This document shows positions 56,301 through 64,000 of a stretch of 64,000 nt of DNA, piece after piece (position 1 is the stretch's first letter; every line of letters starts with the position of its first letter). The position numbers and the translations under genes were made by a program. The notes under the pieces were generated by a model. It made no database searches. It was not told the origin of the DNA and saw only the letters and a list, made by a program, of their open reading frames with translations. The DNA comes from Rhynchonema sp. JSB1_4 (Eukaryota > Nematoda > Chromadorea > Monhysterida > Xyalidae): assembly GCA_030248065.1 (NCBI GenBank), contig JASAMV010004318.1, forward strand, positions 1 to 64,000, given 5' to 3'.

Positions 56301-59300
56301 GCATTTCGCCGGTGATGCCATCGATGCCACTGGCCTTGCGAGGGTCGGCTGTGATGAGACTGTAAAGCACGTGTGAAACATCAGTGTACCATTCGGGTGG
56401 CACGGGACCGGTTGAGTTCAGAACCAGTGCCTCAACGTCATTGACGTTCCATACACTGGAGAAATGTGTTGATAACAGTGCAGCCAAACCAGCACTGTCA
56501 GCAACGCACTCCCCATCAGTGTTGGCCAGAGACACTTGTTCTGTGCTGCTCCGTCCCGTGTACTTATTCAGCTTTTGCCAGTAGTCAGAAAGATGAGCTA
56601 TTTTACCAAACGTTTTGATGGCATAGTCACGTCTGGCTGCCCTGTTGGCCTGCCTTGACTGCTCACGCAAAACAAAGTACTTTTCATACGTTCCTTTATC
56701 ACCGGTCTGTTTCCACTTCCTGTGCAGATCGCTCTTCTTCCGACTGAGCCGCTTGACCTTCGGCGTCACCCACGGCTGGTCATTCTGTGGTCTTGGGCGA
56801 GCGGATCGGACAGGAATGGCATTCGTAGCAGCACCAACGATCGTTTGACTGATTGCGTCCCAGGCCTGATTCACGTCTACTGCATCAACAACCTGTTTTA
56901 CCAGGTTGTAGGCGATGAGCAAACTGTTCATCAAGTCCCAGTCGGCCTTCTTGTACTGCCAGACACGGCGCAGCGGAGCGTCGGATGGAGACTGGGTGCT
57001 GGAAATATCGAATGTTACTGATGTCATGTGATGGTAGTTTTCGATTGGTGCAAGGAGTTCGTATTGTACCGCCAGATGGTCAGGCACAAATGTAACATCA
57101 ATTAATCGACCCTTGTGAGTCGGTTCAGTGATGACCTGGGCGAGATTGTATTGTTTGAGAGTATTTTCCAGGTTTTTGAACTCAGCTGGCACCAAAGCAC
57201 ACATGTTTACATCACCCGAAACAATAATGTTGTCAAACTTTCCTGTTTGTGTCACCAAAGCCAATACCGTACTGAGTCCATCGACAAACGTGGCGTTGTT
57301 GCACGACGGCGGCTTGTACGCAGTGATCACACAGCACTTGACCCCGGCAATCGTGTAGGCGACGGGCAGAATTTCTAGATTATCAGGAATTTTGACAGGC
57401 ATCATGTATGGGTTGTGACTGTTCTTAATGTAAACCCCGACACCACCACCGTGCTGAGTTCGGTTCCTCGCGAAGAATCGATAATTTGGGATCTTGAAAT
57501 CGTCACATGATTGATCGTCCAACTTGGTTTCTTGGACGCACAGCACATCGGGTCGGGGCTCGGACGTTGCACAATGCACGATCAATTCATCAAATTTGTG
57601 TTTAGTTGCTAAACCATTCACATTCACAGATTGCACACACACAGAATACATAATGGACATGAACATGTAACACAGACACAGCATACACAAAGCAAGAACA
57701 CGCAACATGCTATTGGGTGAGATGAGGGGTTGCCACAGCACAGAAAACCGACGCGCGGGAATGGTTGTGAAGACGGGTTACGGTAATGCAAAAAATTTGA
57801 CAGGGGTTGGGAAGGCTAAATTGTTTGTGAGAAAAACTGGGAAAAAGCTCACAATAACGATAAAACTACTTAAAAACCAAACAGAACTGACCTGTACACG
57901 ATCGGCGAAAACGGCGTTGAAAAAGGTGTGGAGATGGCCGAGAAATAACAAATTGAAAAATTTATATGGAGATGAGGCGAGGAAAAGTTTGATTGGGATT
58001 ACCGAATTTTATAGAGCAGGAATGGAAACAAGCTAAGCACGAAAAGTTTGGGAAGAATATACAAGGAGAATGGCAGAAAAAATGAGCAAAAATGAACCAG
58101 AAACAAGCGAGAACGACAACAGAGAAGGTTGGAACGAGCCGAGCGTGCACGCTTACTTGCAAAAAGGCAAGCGCAATATTTTATGCTTTGCAGGTCGTTA
58201 TCCCGTATTCATAACAGCTGAAGGCGACAAAATCACCGACTTCTCGAACTTCATAACGTATCTCAAAACTCATGGAAACGTGAGTTTTTGATATTCTCTG
58301 ATGTTTCATGAATGTGCATGATTTATTTCACACACAGGATCTCGTAATCGATGGGCATCTGAGTGAATCACAACGCGGCGAATTGTACACTTTTGGCTCA
58401 TTCATACGCACGAAGTTGTGGCCGGCTTATGTATGTTTGTTGCTGTTGCCCTGCTCTACGAATGGTGCCAATAAATGAAACTTGGTGATTTGATCGGCCC
58501 TGCTTGCTTTCATGCCTTTCACTTGACTTTTTTCATTGTAGATATTGTGACATTCACTACTGTTACTAATTTCGGCAAACTCAGAAAAACACAACTACGC
58601 CGGTCAAAATTACTGGCGTGACTAGTCGGAATTAGTGGCTCGAATTAGTAGATATCATAAAAAGTCACGTGACCGCACCAGATCCGATCGGCAAGTTCGA
58701 TGCTGGCCCGAATGTGTTGTTCATAGGCGGACAGCATTTTCCTGCCAATTTCAGCTGCACGCCATTTGGGCTGACGAGCACAACTTCTCATGCGTCACCA
58801 ATCACTGGTTTGCGCGACATCTGATGTTTCCGTTGAACCAATGGCACGTGACTTCGAGACGACAGAACGCACACACAATATTGCAGGCTATGTATCCGGG
58901 CATTAATGTCACAATGAAAGATATTGAATATGCTGTAGGTGGTTACCGTAGAAGATCAGGGTCATTTAGTGACAGTGTAGCTGGCAGATGTTTCACGATG
59001 ATTTGCAGGTGACGCGACAGGCGATCACGTGTCTCAATCAATTGTCTGCGAAACTGGGCGATCGAAAATACTTCTATGGAGACAAGTTAGCGCAGATGGA
59101 TTCATAAATGCGGGAAAAAACGCTGTCGTTGCTATCAATGCCACGACAGTTTCATCGGGTAACGCTAAAATAAGACTGCATGATAACTTACCTAGTGGAT
59201 CCGAGAAATGTTCCGGCAGTTGCACAAAATGTATGATGAATAGCGCACTGCGCACGCAAGCGATTGTCTGTGACTGTGTCCGAACAATGTGTTGTCCAAC

Positions 59301-60258
59301 CCCAGACGAAATGGATCAGAGTTCCAAAAAGAAACTAATCTCAGTGAATAAAGTGAATAAATGAATCGCTTAACTATGTAGTTCAACTAAACTCGCGTTG
59401 CCACTTGAAATGCTCCAGTTGACTTGCTCACCGTGATGTTTCAAGGCCATCCTCGCTTGACGCGTTGGTGTTCGGCTACGTTGCGCCACTACTCAAACTG
59501 CCATTGCCCAACGATCGATTGCAGCAACATTTGAAGGCGTGCTCAAATCTGACGCGATTTGTTGAGACGATCATCAGCATATACTTGCCATTATCGGATG
59601 AGGGTGGGTCAATGTTGTTGTTGTTGTGTGCACTATGCACCCAGTTTAATCGGTGCCCGATCACGTCTTTTTGTTTTTCTGTTCTGCTTCAATGGTTGGA
59701 CTGCGTGCCCATGCTCAATAATTAGAATCCAAACCAATTTGACAACAACATCAATAAATCAAGATAATTCCAGAACTGACCCTGCAGCGTCGCGGTCTGG
59801 CAGATTGGGAGATGCGTCGTACACGAGCACAGGAACACATTAGGAGGGAGAAGGCAGATGAGCGAAGACAACAACGTGCTGGAGGTGCAACGGAGAAATC
59901 GGTAGGTGGCTGGTTGCCTGATTCGCCAAGGGCGTTAATTTACTTACATTTATCATCGTGCTGAAACATCACCAGCCTATTTCATCAGGATGACACGGAT
60001 GAGTTTCACATACGGGACAAGATCATTTTCGGTGTTTTCGCCGCAACGATATCGGTGCTCGCTGCATTGCATTTTGGACTGATCAAGGTATCGAAAAAGA
60101 AATGTTGGTGATATGTTTAACAAAAAAGAATGTTTCATTTGTTAAAATTTCAGGTCGAACTGGCAGAACGGGTAGCTGAGAATAGCGTTTCCAGCGCTCC
60201 CGCCTTGCCCGATGGCCTGGGCTTGAATGCTGCAACAGCCAGTGCTTCTGAACTGTGA
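53349..60258 (+). CDS. MTX1: Metaxin-1, mitochondrial outer-membrane import factor
   Basis: Exons 53349-53417, 53504-53573, 58194-58279, 58338-58430, 58755-58934, 59009-59085, 59446-59603, 59774-59901, 59989-60087, 60154-60258; all joins keep phase, about 308 residues, the family length. The N-terminal thioredoxin-like half is [59 protein letters not shown]. The GST-like half includes [45 protein letters not shown] and [20 protein letters not shown]. The C-terminal segment [20 protein letters not shown] is the membrane anchor. Metaxin-1 works with metaxin-2 and SAM50 in beta-barrel import. The 4.6-kb second intron holds a LINE and two MITEs. The short spacer after GON4L suggests closely packed genes. 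Confidence 0.95.
53757..54572. mobile_element. hAT-like MITE CAGTGGCGTTATTGAG, exact TSD, interrupted
   Basis: Starts CAGTGGCGTTATTGAGATAT and ends CCCCCAACGACACCACTG, with the exact duplication TGCTCAAG (53749-53756 and 54573-54580). Without the inner element (54047-54446 plus its 8-bp duplication) it is about 408 bp. Inner sequence has CCCATACCC units near both ends. It lies in MTX1 intron 2. Confidence 0.93.
54047..54446. mobile_element. hAT-like element CAGTGTAGTTCCTGG, unit GGGGGAACAGACGTACCC, intact
   Basis: 400 bp, starting CAGTGTAGTTCCTGGTCCGG and ending CCAAGGAACTACACTG, with the exact duplication CTCGGAGT (54039-54046 and 54447-54454). Two GGAGGGGGAACAGACGTACC-type units lie on the left and three on the right, in one orientation. 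The core has TTTTTGCCCCTTTTAG and CCTAAAAATCACTCATTTTA. It is the cleanest reference copy for this subfamily, nested in 53757-54572. Confidence 0.96.
54790..57741 (-). CDS. Intact LINE polyprotein: AP-type endonuclease plus reverse transcriptase
   Basis: An uninterrupted frame of 983 codons. Endonuclease (about residues 35-260): [19 protein letters not shown] (catalytic Glu), [19 protein letters not shown] (Asp-x-Asn) and [14 protein letters not shown]. Linker with Arg/Lys-rich [15 protein letters not shown]. Reverse transcriptase (about 480-760): [52 protein letters not shown] and [10 protein letters not shown] (catalytic YADD). The C-terminal block contains [20 protein letters not shown]. 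This is a jockey/CR1-like non-LTR element. The first 30 residues are hydrophobic ([20 protein letters not shown]), which is odd; translation might start later. The element runs from about 54590 (3' end, with TTGAACTTGAT) to at least 57760, antisense in MTX1 intron 2. Confidence 0.97.
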   Translation of the reverse strand: MLWQPLISPNSMLRVLALCMLCLCYMFMSIMYSVCVQSVNVNGLATKHKFDELIVHCATSEPRPDVLCVQETKLDDQSCDDFKIPNYRFFARNRTQHGGGVGVYIKNSHNPYMMPVKIPDNLEILPVAYTIAGVKCCVITAYKPPSCNNATFVDGLSTVLALVTQTGKFDNIIVSGDVNMCALVPAEFKNLENTLKQYNLAQVITEPTHKGRLIDVTFVPDHLAVQYELLAPIENYHHMTSVTFDISSTQSPSDAPLRRVWQYKKADWDLMNSLLIAYNLVKQVVDAVDVNQAWDAISQTIVGAATNAIPVRSARPRPQNDQPWVTPKVKRLSRKKSDLHRKWKQTGDKGTYEKYFVLREQSRQANRAARRDYAIKTFGKIAHLSDYWQKLNKYTGRSSTEQVSLANTDGECVADSAGLAALLSTHFSSVWNVNDVEALVLNSTGPVPPEWYTDVSHVLYSLITADPRKASGIDGITGEMLKNCAHVIAPALAVLINRSIDEHTWPSGWKRAVATAVPKVKTPQNPSDFRPISKLPLCSKIAEKHVRNILNGFIAPKLSETQFGFRGGRSTTEALLHFNTTVTRALDVSNSVVAVYFDVRKAFDTVPHNLLLRVLQDDFNVPPDLLLLVQSYLSDRTQCVNVNGVCSDFLSVLSGVPQGSVLGPLLFLAYVNSVAKLHFSPCSRIILYADDLVLIHFMCTPDCEKHLQEDVNLIVEHFSKHKLLSINSTKTKLQQFARSSSCPAVPAIVIDECLIDVVDANKYLGAIIDSKFDFGLHATATSVKVKKIAGSLYRTFRNDLPVSVMRYLYQTLICSVMYYSCEVTYPVHDYSRNLLERTQKSIIRMFSGNFDRSVSYSQLCSMFGVDYVGVTVMKRRLRLMHSYVLGIRAAPIDSISFISDSNSRSSSRLNHSRAICIPRAKTHILATSAIVIMSHLYNALPDFAVFLRMGIFKGVIRSQSLIVELLYKLRLLPVKFIPSVCEM

Positions 60259-61916
60259 TTTTGATGAGATTTGCTGTTGATTTGTGTATTTGCAATGGTG
60301 GCCATCGTAATCGTAGCTCCCCGTTATTCTCTGGCGGGATACTGGGTCATCATACACCATCAGATGGTCCGAACACTGTCACTCACTGGTCATGTCGTTA
60401 TTATATTGAAAGTGAAATAGTTACAACTTACAAGTTGTATTGGTAATTGTTTCTTTCTACCCCGTGGTGTGGTTACTGTATTATCGGGTTCCGAGTTTTC
60501 TGGTTTGTCGATCACATTGTCTATCTGATTTCCTATTCAGTTCAAATCGCAGCAAACACTGTGTGGCTCTCGTTTCCTGGTACTTACACGATTTCCATGG
60601 TGGTTCACTTCTGGTGTGCGGAACCCATAAATTTCCTGTGTATTGTCCATTGATTTGAGGCGGTGTCAAATTGCCAAATATTGTCATGTGAATTATTGGT
60701 GTGCATTTTCGCGTTCTTTTCACTGATTCCTGTTCATTTCTGTAGTTCCAGGGTGGAAATTGCAGCATCTTCCGTAAAAATGCAAATGAATTGTTCGTTT
60801 CTTTTCAAAAAAATACGTACGATATTTCTGTCGAATGAAATCAATTCTCAGCGTTTGTTGATCTATTCCGATCTTGACCATGACGACAGCCTAATAGCTG
60901 TTTATTCTGGCTAAGGACTGAGTCATGGTCATAAGAGGACCATACATAATTACAAGGATTGCCTTTGTGGCTGTAATTAGCGACAAGCATTATTAACCAT
61001 CAAGCTTGTATTCACCAGCCACCCCAAAGAACAAAAGCCGCCCCTCTCACGCCCCATGGCAGGCGCACGGCCTTTTATGCATTTTTCATGACCCTCTTGC
61101 ATTTAGGTGTGGCGTGGGGCCACCATTTTCGCGGGACCCCCGCGCGCCTACCTACATACACAAACAGCCTATAGGATACTGTTGCATAAAAATGAATAAT
61201 TTTTGTTGAACTAAGCTTCACATGCAAAGCAAGCTGGCAGGGTCAAGAGGGGCGCTGGAGGGTGCTTTCAACAACCAACAAAGCTTAATTGAGCACCACG
61301 CAATCATATGGGAACAATTATATTCTGACATGACGACTGCTAGCTGACATAGAGACCACCATACATGCGTACCTAACGAATGTCTTGTGGTGCGTGTCAC
61401 CCTTGTGTATGCCATGCATGCATGCTTTGTGTCTGGGAAACACTGTTTGCCGCATAAGATCAAGAGATGTCCGTATATAACCTATACATTGCCCGCATAT
61501 AACATGCAATAGCGCCTACAGTAGTAACGTAGTCGGGTACTGCGTTAGTTGAACATGCACATTGCTTTCAAGCGGCTGCACCAAATAAGCACAATAATCT
61601 TTGGAACAAATAGGCGCAGCCGAAAAATCACGACTCAGCATATCATGGTAGCAGAGCAGCTGCCTGTGGTTGGCCGGAAGCGGTATCGATCCCGCCATGC
61701 TCCAGCCAATCAGCGCCGAGCACGAATGGGCGGAGTCCGACTAGTGGTTCGTGTCGCGGCGTAACGGAACCATCGTGTGTCAACGACATATGATATCGCT
61801 TGACTGACTCTCGCGCTCATACACCACTGTGACTGTGACAGGAACTGCGCTCATCCGCAGTCGAATAAGGGAAGGAAGCTAAACGGCCCCGGCCCCCGGA
61901 GCTCGTGTCTTCCGTC
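60259..61916. other. Spacer between metaxin-1 and the next gene
   Basis: It holds the MTX1 3' UTR and the upstream region of the gene starting at 61917. No coding exon, RNA gene or repeat element is supported. Open frames near 60440-60900 are A/T-rich and have no splice partners. Confidence 0.4.
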
Positions 61917-63221
61917 ATGGATACTGCTGCAGCGACCCAGTTGGCTGCTCTTGCCACTGGCACTAAACGCACGGACGATCAGACAAGCTCGACGAACGAT
62001 AATCAGAATGAGAAGAACAACGAATCAAACAACAACACTGCTGAGCAACAACAACACCATCTACAGCAACAACAACATCAACAACATTCGGGACTGTTGT
62101 TGGGTGATCTGTTGCTCAACTCTGGCACTACCACAGTCGCGCATCATGCGCCCGGGGCGACACCCACGTTTGTGGGAGGATGGGGTGCACCGCAGCACAC
62201 GGTACATCAACCCACTGTGCATCGACCCAATAATATGTACGCCAGCAGTGTGTACGATCCGGTGAAAACGCCACATAATGGTGAGCTGATGTCTCATTTG
62301 ACATAACAGGCACTCTTTTGTAGAAGTGTGCTATGTATGTTCTTTGATCCGAATGTTGTGAAGAGCCTCAGTGGTGAGCAGCTCGCAGGTGTTTTTCGCC
62401 CACCTGATGCATTCGCATTAACGATATGACCTAGTGCACCGCCCGTCTAAGGACAGGTTCAAACGGGCAACAGTTATGGTCACATAGTCAGTGCTGACAT
62501 ACAGAAACAAAACCTTTAAATTTTTGAGATTAGGTTCAGCCAAAAGCAGTTCTACACCGTGAGTTTTCAGGTTCGACCAACCTGGACTCGATGTGTGTGA
62601 TGACACAGAACTCATTTCTGTCGCCGAAAAGTGAACCGCTGGATGTTAGCAGCATGTTCTTGACCACAAACACCACCAACGGAACTAATAATGGTACGGG
62701 GCTTGCATTGGTTGTAAACTAAGGTCCGAATAATCACATGCCAATCTTTTATGCGATGTTGGTATGGATTTCATAGGTTTTGGTGGGTGTCCATCTGAAC
62801 TCGGATATATCAAGAGATCTATTAGGAGCGCGTCGATTTGTCCAGTGTGGTCCTCACTAAACTAACTGAAAAAAATTAACGCATGCCTGCCCTATTCAGC
62901 AGTTGTTTCAGCAATTGCTCTATATAGTCTATGGTTGTCATGAAACGATCGTTGTACCCAGCCAAGTTCACAAAGATCTATAGCACGACAACATATTAAC
63001 AACTTCATATCACCCAAGTTATCCCACACCAATATCAAATCCACCAACGTGTCACTATCCTCCACACACAGGTTTGTCCCCATGCACCAGTCCAGCATCG
63101 AGTACGCCGACTGTGTCCACGTCCGCATTCCACCCATCGACAATGAATGCAGCAGCAGCAGCCGCCTGTATCCAATGCCCGCCACTGCGCTTGACACACG
63201 GCACACAACTTACACAGCCAG
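61917..63221 (+). CDS. 5' exons of an unidentified, probably transcription-regulating protein
   Basis: Exons 61917-62280, 62571-62693 and 63072-63221, all in phase, with the gene continuing past the window. The start MDTAAATQLAALATGTKRTD leads to a polar run (Asn/Glu-rich, then Gln/His-rich QQQHHLQQQQHQQH), LLLGDLLLNSGTT, and LSPKSEPLDVSSMFL, which holds a possible sumoylation motif (PKSEPLD). Then comes a Ser/Thr/Pro-rich stretch (CTSPASSTPTVSTSAF) with an Ala run. Such text is common in the N-termini of transcription factors; no DNA-binding domain is within reach. No family is claimed. The third intron starts GTTGGTGCTGATGTTTCA. Confidence 0.6.
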
Positions 63222-64000
63222 GTTGGTGCTGATGTTTCACAGTCTTTCGGGTCGCTGGCGTCATATAATTGAGTGATATTAAACTTGGCGATAAATGTTG
63301 GTCCGTAATTTTTTGTGTCTTATCATTTGATAACGCGTTGTTTTGGAGTAGTGCACAGTCGGTATTCGCTGACGTTACTCAACTGAATGAACTGAACTGA
63401 ACCGATCAAGTTGACCATGTCAATATGTGTGTCGAATGAGTGTGAATGACTGTAACGTAACAATAGCTCTGACGTCTGGCACTGTCTCCACCTCCACGCA
63501 TCCAAAGTTATGTATATTCAAGAGTAGAATAATCACCAAATCCAAAACAAGAAATAGCCCCTTGAACCCTAAATTTCATGGTAGCCGATTTGAAATTTGC
63601 ATGGTTTCCCTTGCACCTGCACATTAATCAAATCGACTTCTTCATCACACATCACTTGTGAATCAATCAAGATTCAGACAATTCTTTATTTCCCAGTTCC
63701 AATTTTCAAATTCAGCATTATTTGCCTTCGAACCACTGGCACAACATCACACATATTGCGTGCAGGTGTTTGCTAGCGTCTCACGGGAGTTCAGGCGGGT
63801 TACGGTAGGTCCATGTGTGTGGGTGTGGGTGGGCATGCGCATAGGTGCCTAAAATCACTCACAAGCTGCAGAAAGACAGCCATATCGCCAGCCTCGTGGT
63901 TAGGTATATCAGTTACATGCTAGCTGTCACCACACATGCAGCTGTGCACCTAATAGCACTGCGTGCACACAAGCAAATCTAGGTGCATGCTCGATTTAGG
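63222..64000. other. Intron or downstream part of the last gene, nothing firm
   Basis: One possible further exon lies around 63715-63770 (3' splice site AATTCAG, then CATTATTTGCC), but its frame cannot be tied to the preceding exon. Nothing else is supported. Confidence 0.3.

Noticed and set aside
56140..57378. Plus-strand frames of 60-100 codons
   Set aside because: They are antisense shadows of the intact LINE polyprotein.
58070..58291. Plus-strand frame starting [20 protein letters not shown] as the start of metaxin-1
   Set aside because: Family alignment puts the N-terminus in exons 53349-53573, which join in phase to 58194. The text before 58194 ends at a good 3' splice site and is intron.

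Overview
Eukaryotic nuclear DNA from an invertebrate animal. Every recognisable protein gene is split by spliceosomal introns, and most predicted exon joins keep codon phase. A degenerate stretch of TTAGGC-like (nematode-type telomere) units near 14 kb and the nematode-like kinase hint at a nematode or another ecdysozoan, but the window does not settle the lineage. All gene names come from recalled protein families; no database search was run.

Genes, left to right: the last exon of an unknown gene (+, 44-202); an AEBP2/jing-like C2H2 zinc-finger gene (-, 4120-7282 resolved); a tau-tubulin-kinase/CK1-type kinase with a predicted C-terminal membrane segment (-, 10578-13183); BTF3/NAC-beta (+, 15274-18675); TRAPPC13 (+, 20131-24195); a leucine-rich-repeat glycoprotein-hormone-type GPCR (-, 24393 to about 30540); EMC5/MMGT1 (-, 33231-34923); GON4L (+, 40638-53046, possibly two transcription units) with a tRNA-Ser(GCT) in its last intron; metaxin-1 (+, 53349-60258) with an intact LINE ORF antisense in its second intron; and the 5' exons of an unidentified, probably regulatory protein (+, from 61917). 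They are ordinary housekeeping, chromatin and signalling genes with no sign of an operon.

The unusual content is the repeat landscape. Introns and spacers hold many short non-autonomous DNA transposons: hAT-like elements with 8-bp target duplications that can be read exactly, TA-target elements, foldbacks, and insertions nested up to three deep. One hAT-like group (15-17, 33-40 and 54 kb) keeps similar 15-bp ends and a similar AT-rich core, but each subgroup carries its own short direct repeat, in the same orientation near both ends, usually finishing in GTACC. This is the best candidate here for a previously undescribed system.

A second unexplained signal is the 10-mer TGATGTTTCA, found about 25 times on the two strands and often within about 20 bases of a splice site. 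With it goes an unusual recurrent 5' splice site, GTTGGT. Together they suggest that many introns share a common end sequence, as expected of intron-generating elements.
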